In this document: positions 50,201-62,200 of the stretch, piece by piece
Numbering within the stretch: the first letter of the stretch is position 1
Layout: every line of letters starts with the position of its first letter
Notes under the pieces: model-generated
The model's input: the letters and a program-made list of their open reading frames with translations, nothing else
Database searches by the model: none
What the model was told of the DNA's origin: nothing
Made by a program: the position numbers and the translations under genes
Assembly: GCF_000208865.1 (NCBI RefSeq)
Contig: NC_018395.1
Coordinates: 4,884,839 to 4,948,838 of the forward strand
DNA length: 64,000 nt
Origin: Neospora caninum Liverpool
Lineage: Eukaryota > Apicomplexa > Conoidasida > Eucoccidiorida > Sarcocystidae
Direction: 5' to 3'

Positions 50201-53200
50201 GGCCTCTTCAGTGCCCAAATGTCGGCATCGCTCGGGAAGCTGGAGCTGTCGCATGCGGTCACCCTCGGCCCCGAGTGCAAGAAGTTGATTGCGATTTTTG
50301 ACCCGCGCTCAGACATCGGGGACGAAGACACCCGGTACACGTCAACGCTCGCAATGTATCGAGACGAGCACCTCGACCGAGAGATTTTCTCGTGCCGCTC
50401 AGACGACGCCGCCTCACGGCGTCCAGCAGCCAAGCGTCTCGCGGGCCGGATTCTGGTCCTCGACGCGCCACGAGTCTGGATTCGATTCACCGTGTCAGCC
50501 TCGCCTACCGCTTCAGCTTCGGCGACTGACATCCCCCACCGGTGGGGCTACCGCATTCTCTTCCTTCCACTGCTGCTTTCCCTCTCGGACGAGCACGCCG
50601 TCCAGAGGCACAATCCACAACTTGCGGCCGAGCTCTGTCTCCTGACGGCTCTGGCGGCGCCGGCGGAAGCTCAGACGACTCTCCTGGCGCCGCTGCTGGA
50701 AACGCTGCTGTCTCACTGCTTCTCTCCAACAACCTTGCGGAGTGCTTCCTCCTTGTTCGGCGAGCTCCTCGCGATCGCCCATCCGTTTCCCCTTTCGCGA
50801 TCCTCGTACTCGCCCCTTGCTCGCCACTTCCCGCCGCATGCAATCGACCGCGCGGCCGTCCGCCTTCAGACCCAGGCCGCTTCTCGGCGGAGTCCGCCCC
50901 GGGCGCAAGGCCGCCATGGGGCGCATGCGGAGCCTCTGACGGGCTGCCGACGGAGACCCAGCGCGAACCGTCGTTTCGGAAATCCACGCACCTCGACAGA
51001 CACACGAGAAGAAGCGACAGAAGGAGAATGTGTTCCGGTGTCGGGGAAAAGCAAACGTTCGCGGGCGCCGTGCGGGAGAGCTGGAGACTCGGGGGAGTCC
51101 AGCGAGGGCGACAAGGGCGGTGCCTCGTTTTCTAGACGAATGGCTAGCAAGACGGAAATATCCCTTGAACGCAACCACGTCTCGCTCGGCTCCGTGGCGC
51201 CAACGTGTTGGTCACCTTGCGGCGGTTCGCTTGGACCTCGTTTGTCGCCTTTGTGCGCCTCCCTGTTGCTCGCCCTGCGCCTGCAAGCATGCGACATCTT
51301 CGGTCGCCTCTTCCACGCAATGGAGTGGTGCACGGCTGCAGGAGTAACGGGAAGCAGTAAGCTGATTTCCGGCATGGCACTGCTGGCTGCGGCGGGCCGT
51401 CGCGGGGACGGAAGTGAACCTGGCGGCAGGCGGCCCCCCTCTGCGTCTTCCTTTGGTTCGGCAGCGCCGCTTTCCTCTGCAGAATCAGTTGCTTCTCGCT
51501 CCTTCTCTCCGGCCTTTCCGGGGCTCGCCAACGCTACGTCGCCTGCGACAGCTGCGGCCGCGGTTGCCGCCTCTCCCCCCTTGCTTTCGTCTTCCTGCGC
51601 GCCATCCTGGTCGCCAGAGTGCCCCCACGAGGCCCTGAGGACCGTCGTTGACTTGCTCTGCGTTGCGCATGACTTTGTGTTCACCAAATCCCTACTTGAT
51701 TCCTGGGCAGCATGCAAGCAAGTCCAGCGGGAAGGCGCACCGCTGCGAGGAGCGGCTGAAGCCAGTCGAGATGGAGGTGTAAAGCGTAAAGAGGCAACGA
51801 TGGAAGCCACGGAGAAAGACCCCAATGGAGGAGCGAAGACACGCCAGGAAAGAGCCGAACCAGCGCACAGTAGCAGCGGAGCTGCCGGGGAGGGGCTGTC
51901 GTCAGTGTCGAGAGACACAGACGGGGAGAGCGACTCGGAGCACTTTCCACCTGTCTCCGCGTTTGATTATCTTACTGCGTTGAGATTTGACCGCCGCACT
52001 CAAACCTTGACGCACCACCCCAGCAGTCTCCTTTCGAGGTTGAGGCATGCACGTTTGCGCCCCTCGTCGCCGGGCTGGTATTTGCGGCTCTCTCGGTCCT
52101 CGGCGGACGCCCGAGAGCCTCAATCAGAGCGCGCTGCGCCGGCGCCGCACGCCTCGCTCCCGCCCTCGCTTCTCGCCTTGGCTGCGTCGTTTTCCACACC
52201 TCTCCTTCCCGAGCGACCGGTCTTTTCGATTGCTTACCTCTCGCCTCGTTCCGCGTCGGCGGCTCCTCTCTGGCTCCTGCCCTTCTGCGTGAAAACCGCC
52301 CCCCCTCCCACGTTTCTTGCACCGGTACGGAGCCCTCAGTGGGAGCGCGGCCACTTGCCTTCCCCCTCTGGCGCCTCCCCAGCAGGCGCCGCGTCTCCGC
52401 AGCCGCTGTCTGGGGCATGGACGACGCTTCAGAAAGACCTTGTGTTTGCGGGGGACCCAGCATTTCCGCCGACTCTCGGCTCGCCTCCATGGATTCCGCG
52501 CCCCGGAGACTTCAGCCGACGAGAAGCCGGAGCCTGCGGTTCCACCGCCTCTTCTCCCTCTTCGAACCGTTCTTCGCTCGCCTCGTCTTCCCTGCCTTTT
52601 CGCGCCTACGACACGGAAACGCCGGGAGTCCCGGGAAGTGGCGATCCAGAGCCTTGTCCTTCTCCCGCTTGTCGAGCCTCTTCTCACGATGCCCTGGCAT
52701 TGCCTCTCGCCGGCGAAGCCTCACGCGAGTCTCTGGATTCGGCGCCTGTGTCACTCCCTTTTCTCCTCAACTTGTGTCGCCTAGAGTTGAGGGTGGAACG
52801 CGCCTGTTTAGGGGAAGTCGACGTCACCTTTGCGCTCCAGGGATTCGTGTTTTTGTTGGGAAATGTGTGCCTGCATCTTCCAGCAGACCGCTCGCTCTGG
52901 CTGCCTCTGCTCCGCAAGGGGTACAAAGCTCAGGCGCGCCGAGTCGCGTGGGAAGTCGGCGGGTTGCGAGCAGACGGGCACGCGCATCGCGAGGGCCGAG
53001 TGACGCTTCTGTGGGGCAGCGAGAACAAAGCTCAAGTCAGCAGGGACAAGGCAACGCCAGGAGACAGCAATTTGGTTCCGTCGTGGGACGCGTTGAAACG
53101 AAACCTGACAGAGAAGAGCGACGCTACGGCGCCTGTTGCTGCCCTCTACGGCGGCAGATTGAGCATCGCTTACCAGATCGTTCGCGCATGCACCGAAGAA

Positions 53201-56200
53201 GATTTAGGCGTGGAGTTTGTCCAGATTCCTCCCGCGTCGACTGTTTTTCTGACGGCATTTCCTGCTTTCTGGCTTTCCAGGGTGTTCCTGGTCTGGGACA
53301 TCATGCGGCTTTTTTGCCTCGCGCGTCTGGCAGAGGTAGGAGCGGAGAAGAGAGCGAGAGAGAAGACAGCAGCGGACAGGAGACAGAGGACCCGAAAACG
53401 TGTTGAGGAAGATCGCGCAAGTGCGGAGGCGTGCTCGAAGAATCTTGGCAGTGCTGCGGAGGCAGACCAAGCAGGAGAGTGGCCTCAGAAAGAGGAGGGA
53501 GGCAGTGAAGAGAAGGACAGTGGAGACAATCTGGAGACAAGTCGAGAGAAGACGAAGGGAGCGTTCAGCGGAGCGGACTGGGACACACAGGGGGCGTGTC
53601 GCGAGAGGCAGAATCCAGTGGCCGATGGTGCGAACGCCGGAGAGCCGTATGGAGACGTGAAAAGCGACGAAACGCAACACGACCGGGGAGAGCCTAGAGA
53701 CGACCCTGACCAAGCAGGCGAGGGGACGGATGACGCAGCCGAGGCTTCTCAGAAACGGTTGGACGTCAATCAACGGAGGGTTTGCGAACAGGATTCCCCA
53801 GCACTTGCCTCAGACCTGGTTGACTATGTCTTCCAGTCTCTCTCTGTCCTGCCTCTGCAGCCGTCCCGCCCTCGTTTGAAAGCTGGTCCACACCACGGTC
53901 TGGGCGTTGCGGCAAGTGGCGATTCTCCCACAGGCACATCGGGCGCATTTGGTGGTGACCTCAATGCTGACCAGCGGAGAGACAGCAGCCAGGCGCGGCC
54001 GCCCTCTCACTTCTCTGTCACGGGTTCCGCGTGCTCCTCGGTGGGAAACTTGGCGGATGACAACTCCGCGTTTTTTCATCGAAGCCTCCAAGGCATCCGC
54101 GAGTTGCTTCTCCGGAGTGTCGTCGAAGCGGCGATCCGCGATCACTACTGGCCCGTGTTTCCGGGACGCGTCGACCTCTGTCGCCCTTCGGAGTCAGCGT
54201 TTGTCAAGGGCAGTCGATTTTCTCCGTCGCCAGATGCGACAAGGGAGAGAGAGGCCGCCGCTCCCCCGACTGGGGAGCGCAGAGCCAGCAGACGAGTAAG
54301 GGCAGCGGCAGAAGGCGAGCGAGAGACACAGAGAGAGAAAGAAAGGCACGACGAGTCTTTGCGAGGGAGGAGCAGCCAAAGGTGGAAATAGACAGAGACT
54401 ACGCAATCGACATATCAGGAGAGAGACGAGAGAAAAGAGAGGGGAGAGAGGCGGACGGCAAGGATTCACGACTCCATTTAAAAATGGAGAAGTAGACACA
54501 AATAGGCGGAACACTGAGGGAGCGAGAAGCGAAGGCCGGCTAGTAAAAGCAGACCAGCCGCAGATGCGCGAGCGAAAATAGGCACAAGGGCATCTGACGA
54601 AGAAAGGCAAGGCATTAGTTGGTAGAGCGGCAGATCGCGTGATCTTCATAATGTGTCCAGCTAGACTTCCTGCGCCTGTCCCTCATTCTTGTCCCAACTT
54701 TGTGTGTCTCCTGCTCTGCGCGTCGGTTGTGGTTTTAGGCCGCCTCGCCCGTCGGCGCTTCTGTTCAGTTCTCATGCGCTCCGTCTTCTTGGTCTCTGCC
54801 TCCATCTCTCCGTTCGCCACGCGTTTCTCCTGCTCCCTCGTCCATAACCTCTCCTGCTTTGCCTTCGTCGCCTCCTCTCACTGCTGGCGCGGGAAGTGCA
54901 TCGGACGGGCACGGCGGCAGGCGACGGCGAAGTTGGGGCCTGGCAGAGAGTCTCCGTGGTCCGGCTAGCGACGGGCTTTCGACTGGGGCTCTTGCGTCAC
55001 CGCGGTCCCACAGCGCATCCAGAGATCTGATGAGAGACCAGAGTCGGGAGGCATGTCTGGGACAATGCGCATCTTGCAGTGCTGGGCGTGCAGCAGCACA
55101 GAGCCCACCCCAGGAGAGACTCTCGGGGGAGTTTCTCGACGATTCGCGCTACGAGACCTCGCAAGGAAGCGGCATGGTGTCATCGCAGAGTGGAGAACCA
55201 GTCGCTGGTTTGGCGGGTGGCTCTGGCCCTTCTGCCTGTTTGCGCGAGACAGATACAGCGACAGAAGGGGAGACAGAAGACGCGACAGAGACGCGTGACG
55301 CTTTAAGAGGAGTGGGGAGCAGGACGGGACTACGGGGGCCATGGTTTGGAGGCGGGGAACAACCCGGCATACGGGACACCGGGCTGATGTCCACCGGAAC
55401 CCGCACTCCACCATCTCGGCGTTCGGCTTCTCTGTCGCCTTCGTCCTTGCATTCGTCTGCTCCGGCTTCCCAGCGTGCGGGCTGGGGTTCTGCGCCTGCG
55501 TCTCCACATCGGTGTAGGCTGCCCCTGACAGTCCCCGCGTGCGTGTCTGCCTCGCTGGATGTCCGCGCGCCTTGCTCCTTCACGTTCTGGCTTTTTGACG
55601 ACGGCGAGCCAGAGGCAGAAGAGGCTGCCAAGCCCTACGGGGTCTGGGGGAAGCAGGAGACGGACGGAGACCGAGAAAGCCCGGCTGCGCACGAAGAACA
55701 GGAGTCTCGACAAGCTGGGCCTCGGCGAATTCCCCGACTTTCGTCCGTTGGAGAGACCTCTTCTGTCGGTCCGTCTTCGTCCCAGGCTTCGTCTTCCGCC
55801 TCGGAGACTCTCCCCCTCTCTGCGCCCCCGCTGCTCTCTCCAGAACGGGGTGAACGCGACGGCAACACACCATTTCCTCCAAGGCAGCCTCAGGGTAACC
55901 CGCCGCTCTTGTCGTGTCAGGATCCTATGCTGCGACCGCCTCCTTGTCGTCCCGTGTCCCTGCCGCACCCCCTCCCCGCCGCGTCTTTTCAGGTTCCGTC
56001 TTCCTTCCCGGAAACTGCGGCAGGCAGCCAGACAGGCGAGCAGGACTTGCAACGCGGCGGCGTTCGAGAATCCCGTCGACCTCGAGGTGAAGCCCTGAAC
56101 TGGCGCGAGCGTCGCCCCGATCTCCACGCAGATGCGGGCCTTCAATCATCTCAAGAGAGAGCAGGTGTTGAGCAGAGCTCAGACGGAAGACCGGAACGCG

Positions 56201-59200
56201 AACCAGAGTCGCTTCCTCCACTTTTGCCGTCACCAGCGTGGCACGGGTCCGTTTCAACTGCAAATCTCCGTTGGCCTCGAAACCCGTCGGCAGGTCTTGG
56301 CGCGTCTCAGCGTTCGTCCGTGTCGAGTTCTCCCGCGCTCTCTTCTCGCCCGCTCCCTTCACACTTCCATCCCCAAGCGTCCCCTCCTCTGCGTTCCTCC
56401 ACTTTGTCTCCTCCAGAGTCGGCCTCCCCGGGCCGCCCCACATCGCCCCTCTCTGAACCACTCTCGAGTCAGACGCGCCCCCGCTTGCCTGCGCCGTCCC
56501 CTCCCCCGCCCGTTGCTGCTTCGCCAGATTCCCCCCCTCGCCCCTCTCGCTCCCCGCCGCCTTCTTGGGTGGAGTCTCCGTCGCCTCTGCCTTCGCTCCT
56601 GCCTGCGTCTGCCGTAGGGCTCGTGGCTGACAAACCTAGCTCGAGTGCGCCTGGGACATGCGCGCCTCCGCCGCGGCCCTGGCGACTCGTGTGTATGCGT
56701 GGGTATCCGCTGTCGACTTCCGAGAGCCTGCGCGTGTTTCTCTCGCCGTCGAATCTGGTAGTTGCGGAGCTGTGCATGCCGCACCAAACGACGACGTTCA
56801 CCGACTACGAGACTCTGCACGTTTCCTTGTCGTCGAAGACCCCGGTCAAGACGCGCGTGTGGACACACGTCGCCATCACGCTGGGGCTTCCTCCCACCTC
56901 AATCCGCCTGTTCCTTGACGGCAAGGAAGTGGCGAAACGGGAGGTCACCGGGCGTTGCTCTCTGTGCTACGGCCCTCTGCCGTTCTGGCTGCCGCCGCTC
57001 TCCAGCATTCGAACTGCCGACGGGCTCCTCGACGCGGAGGAGAAAGACGACGCGAGTCGAGGGCGAGAACAGGGAGACAGCGGGGAAGAAGCGGAGGGGA
57101 GGGAGGCGCAGGGACAATCCGGACGGGGACGCGACGAGGAAGTGCAGGACCGGCGGCGAGGTTTCGCCGCCGGCTCCAATGCGCTTCACCCCAGGCGACG
57201 AAGGACAGGCCTGCATCCGCGGTGGCAAGTGCCCCAGAGGCGCGCGCGGGTGGTTTCCGAGCCGCGCCCCGAAGACGACGACGAGACAGAAGAGGGCGAC
57301 GCCCTCGGCGAAGTAGGAGTGAAGTGTCGAGGGATAGGCATGCGCGGCTGCCTCGCTGACTTCCGAGTGTACTTCCGAGAGATGAAGCATCACGAGGTGA
57401 GCCGACTTGTGAAACACACCGACTCGCACTTCGAGAAAGAGTTCGTCGACATCCTCGACCGCCGAAGCCACGCGGTTTTCAAAACCTCCGCAGAGACGCC
57501 GCCCGGAACTCGCAACGCCGATGACGACATCACATGCGCGACGGTGCTAAGGAACGTCGACAGGTCCCACATCGAAGACTCTTCTCGGGCCGCCGCTTCG
57601 CCCGAGGCTTCCCTAATGCGTGGCGAGTCAAGCCCGGACGACGTGCATCCTGAGGCAGAACGACTGAGACACGGCCGCAACCTGCCTCTCCTGGCATCTC
57701 CCCTCGCCACGGTCTCTCCGCCGCAGCATTCCTCGTCTGCCCATGGACCTTCATCCTCAGTGCAAACCGTCTCTTCTCTTGTCTCTTCCTCCTCTTCGGC
57801 CGTCGCGTCTTGGTCGATCCCCGCATGTCCTCCATCAGCGTCCACGGTTTCTCTTCCTTCTGCCACAGATTCGAGCTCTGCTTCGTCTGCCGCGTCCTTC
57901 CTCTCGCCGTCGCCCTCCGCTGGTGCGTCGGCCGGTACCTCTCGGCCTCTCCGGCCCCGCACGCCGACCGGCAGCGCAAGGGCAGACGCAAGTGGAGCAG
58001 CGCTCGAACGTGCAGAAAACGAGTCGCGTTTCGAAGCGCCCGAACCCAGCACCGTTCCGTACCAGCCGTACGTTTCCTTGATCTCCCACGTCCGAGCGAG
58101 AGACGCAGCAAGCGGGGCGGAGGTAGCCGACCTCGAGGCCGGAGTCATAGGCATCGTTGCGCGACGCTTGTGGACGACTTCAGGCGTCTCAGCCGCGAGA
58201 AGGGATTGGGCACAGACGGGCCAGCCTGGAGCCCCAGGGCCCGGCGTTGAGGACACGTCTCCGTCTTGGAGACGCGAGCGGAGCTGGGCGCTCTGGGAGA
58301 GTCTCCGCGTCCCTGTCGGCGTCGATCCGCGCCTTGTGGCGTGGGTGAGGCGATCCTCGGAGGCGCACAAGGCCTGCAAGGAAGCAAACCCGGGGAGAGA
58401 CACCCGACGGTTCCCACAGGCTGGAGACGACGAAGGCGAGGCTGCAGTTGAGGTGGAGGGCGCGCTCCCCGTGTCACGAGAGGCAGAAGCGCCGACTGGG
58501 AGCAACGTGCGGGGGGAGACGAAAAGCTGTCCAGAGCCTCTGGAAGAAACGGCCGATGCTCCTCCTTCGTTCTTTGCCTCGTCCTCTTCGCACAGCGGCA
58601 TTTCCGCGTGGCCGTCGTCTCAGCTCCCAGGGGGTGTCTGTGTGTGTTTGGCGTCCTGTGCCACTGTGTCGTCTCTCTGCCATTCGCACGAGGCCGCTGG
58701 TCGCGCCACCAACGCAGCTGGGTCAGACCTGCAGGAGCCTTACTTGCCCAGACGGCACCGGAGGCATGCGCGAGACTCGCCGATGGACCCTCTCGAGGCC
58801 GGCAAGCAGGAGTGGCAGCTGACGTTTCCGAGCGCCCGATGGATCCTCAATGAACGTGTCTGGGCTGGCATTGTTGCGTGTGTGAACAGTCAGCTGAGTG
58901 ACCCCGAGAGTTCGTTTCAGCCTTCGTCTTCTCCGCCGACTTCTCCAGTATTCGCGTCTGCCCCCGGGCGCCCCTCGTCGTCCCGCGGTGAAGAGACCGG
59001 CTTTTCCTCAGCGTCGTTTGGGCCTTCTCGGCAGTCGGATTTTGGCGATCTGGATCGAATACAAGTTTTTCGACAGTCGTTTCCACTCGCACGCGTCGAG
59101 CAGCATGCAGGCGTCCTGTACGAGCTCGTGGTGGCCGCCGACCGCTCGCGGAGGCGCAGGGCGGGATCGCGAGTGCAAGGCGCCGGCGGCGAAGGTCGGG

Positions 59201-62200
59201 AAGGTTTCGAGTTCGATCAGATTTTCCTCGAACCGGCGCTTCACTTTTGCCGGGCTTGGCTGCAGCATCTGCAGTCTATCCTTCACTGCGTCGCCGTCTT
59301 CGCGCCATGGTCTTCAGCGTTCGGAGTTCTCCTCTCCAACTTCCGGTAAGAGCCGGGAGGGCGAGCGCCGAACCAACAGGAGAAAGGGAAGACGGGGACT
59401 GGACAAGGAGAGAATGGGAAGAGACGCAACTGCGGCGGAAAAGGCGGAACATCGCGTCCTGGAACCCCGGCGAAACAAAGCGGAGCCGGGGAGACGCACA
59501 GAGACGATCCACGAGAGCCAGGGGAAGGAGCAAAGGATGCTATACACGCGAGAGTTTCTGTTTGGCTTGGCGTCATCGCATGCCGTTCCACTTCTCTCGC
59601 CACGCCGTGACGAGTGTCTCGCTTGTTTTCCCTTCTCAGGTGGCTCCTCCCTCACACTCTGAAGCAATGGCTCTTCCATCTCTCGCTGTCCATGACAGAA
59701 GACGCCGCAGCGGATGGCCGCATTCGCGTGGTAATAAATCGCGCAAAGGCTCTGAAGGCTACTGAAGGGATGACGCCGCCTCTTCACGGGCATTTGTCTG
59801 GTTCTGGGTCTCCTTCCCGGGCTGTTTCTTCTTCTCGCCTTCTCTCTGGAGGCAGCCGGGACCCCGCGTCTCGCACCTCGTGTCTCCGGCGCGGCCGCGG
59901 GCAGGAGGAGACACGCGGGCCTGACTGCGGGGAAAGAGGCCTTCACGCGAACGCAGGCCGCCCCACGAACGCTCAGGGGATAGGCGGGTTGAGCAGCGTC
60001 TTTGGGCAACTGTACAGCCAGCTCAGCGCGGTGTCGCCTAAGCGGCTGCGGTCTCACGGGCGCGCCTGGTACGTCCTGTACGAGGGCGAAGGCGGAATCG
60101 ACGCAGGCGGACTGTTCCGAGATTCGATTACCCACATCGCCCAAGAACTCCAGTCGCCATACAGCCCTCTGTTCATGCCGTGCCCCAACAGCCGAGGCTT
60201 CGGCGATAACCAGGTAAAACGGTGTTTCAGGCGGTGGTTCTTTCGCACCCTCTCGTGCGCACGCGTCGATGCACTGCTGCCGCGTTTCCGGCGCTCCATG
60301 TTTCTCGTCTCGGGCTGTTCGCATTTGTCTTTCGCCTGTCCTTCGGCGTGCCTTCCGTTCCTCCCCCTTGCTTCGCCTTCGCGGTCGACATCCACGAGTG
60401 TACCCCGCCCCCCCTGCTGTGGCTAAGGGAACTGCAGTCTCTGTGTCGGCTCGCTCTCCCTGCGTGCACGTGATTTTGAGCAACCTGCAGCTCGACGACA
60501 CACGTAGCAGCCTCCACACCCTCCGGGCTGTTTCTCGCCCTCGCGATCTCTGTCGCCCTCGCAGTCCCCTCGCACTGACTTCTAACCATTGCCTCTCTCA
60601 CGACGACACACGATGTTTCGGAGGCGTTCTCGGAGTCGCCCTCCGAGTATCGGCCGCCCTCTCTCGCCTAGTCCCAAATGCACATTTGCTGGCGCTCTCT
60701 GTTTTCTCGCGGCGACCGCCTCTCGGAGGCTCCTTCCTCGTCCGCCCTGTGTGTCTCCTTCCACTTCAGCCTTCTGCAGCAGCTCGTTTCCTTCTCTGTC
60801 GCCTTTTCGTGTTTCTCGCTGCTCGGCGGTCACTCTCACCTTGCGCCGTCTGGAGACTCGCGCTGTGCACGTTTCCCTTCCTTCGCAGGATCGGTGGGTG
60901 CCGTCTCCTCGGTGTGTGTCCGCATCCCACCTCTCCATGTATCACTTTCTCGGCCGGCTCATGGGCGTGGCAGTCCGTGGGCATTTGTGCCTCGACCTGG
61001 ACCTGCCGGCGACGCTCTGGAAGCCCGTGGTCGGCTTGGACGTCGGCGCGCAAGATCTGGAGGCAGTCGACACCCTTTGCGTCCAAATCTTGCAGAAAGT
61101 ACGCGCCGCGAGATGGGCCATTTTACGTCCGTGTTTCTGCTCTGTTTCGCTTCTCCGCTCTCAAACCTGTGTTGGTCCTCGCGCGTTCTGTCTGCTGGGT
61201 TTTTTTGCGTCTCCTCCCCAACTCCCCCCCGGAGCCTGTCTCCAGCGGGCTCAACACAAGTCCCCCGATCGCCTGCCAGTTGGGCGCACTAACTCTCTGC
61301 TGCTAGTCGTTCGCCTTTCTGCTCGAGGCGTTTTGCTTCTGCCGCACCGCCTTTGCTTTCGATCCTTCCCCGAGGGTGCCGTCTTCGTTGTAGCCGTCGC
61401 TCTCCAGTCCGTTTACTTCTTCTCAGGTTTGTAAGCTGCGCAGCTCGCAGGTGTCCCCTGAGGCGTTTCCCGAGGAGTACCCCCTGTGCTGGCACACCAC
61501 CTTGTCTGACGGCTGCATTGTGGAACTTCGGTCCGGAGGCAAAGACCTCTGCGTTCAGTGGGAAGACAGGGCAGACTACGCGCGACGAACCGTGGCCTGC
61601 CGCCTGGAGGAAACCAGCGAACAGGTGCGTCGGCCCTCGCGGTTGCGGCCTCGCGCGTCCTCGGCGCGGGGCGCCTTGTCGAAGGCGACAGACAGAAGGG
61701 AGAGCCAAGGGGATCCGCAGGGAGGGAAATCGTGAGGCGTCTACAGACAGGCAGAGATTGGAGGCAGCGCCTGACCGTAACTAAAATTATCGAGATAAAG
61801 CAAGAATGAGAGAGGAAGAGAGGTGAGGAGATCCGCCCGAGAAAGGACACAGATGGGGCAAGACGCGCCTGCAACGGGTTTCGCTACTTTATTCGTCTGG
61901 CGCACAGGTGGCTGCGATTCGGCGAGGAATAGGCGAAGTCATTCCCCTCCAATTTGTGAATCTTCTTTGTCCCTCGGAGATGGAGCGACTCGTCTGTGGG
62001 ACGTCGGAAGTCGATCTCGAGGTCCTCAAGGCCCATACGCGCTACACAGGTTTCCAGGTACAAACCCCTGAGGCGTTCCCTGTTTGCTCCGAGTCGAAAC
62101 GAAGCTGGCCGCCCTCAGGCAGCCGGGTGACAGAAGCGAAGAATCAGAGGCTAGAGGACTCGCCACGCGAAAGAGCGCACGAGACCCGCGCGCAGCGAAA

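Larger units (their letters stand above)
34268..54295 (+). other. Exon 4 of the giant ligase: 20,028 nt in one open frame
   Basis: The exon encodes residues about 980-7655 without a stop. It starts after CTCTGGCAG and ends before a GTAAGG donor; the frame would read on for only 32 codons into the intron. It contains the second half of ESPHP module 1, low-complexity linkers, SPRY, UBA and ESPHP module 2. GC is visibly higher than in the spacers, which explains the many long shadow frames on the opposite strand. Confidence 0.9.

Noticed and set aside
34755..52784. Many long open frames on the minus strand and in other plus frames across the giant ligase exons (100-370 codons)
   Set aside because: They mirror the GC-rich codon use of the real frame, have no domains, and change frame without splice signals. 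Treated as shadows.
54296..54391. Stop at the end of the 20-kb frame as the end of a separate gene
   Set aside because: A GTAAGG donor at 54296 and an in-phase acceptor at 54738 lead into exon 5, and no HECT domain would be encoded otherwise.
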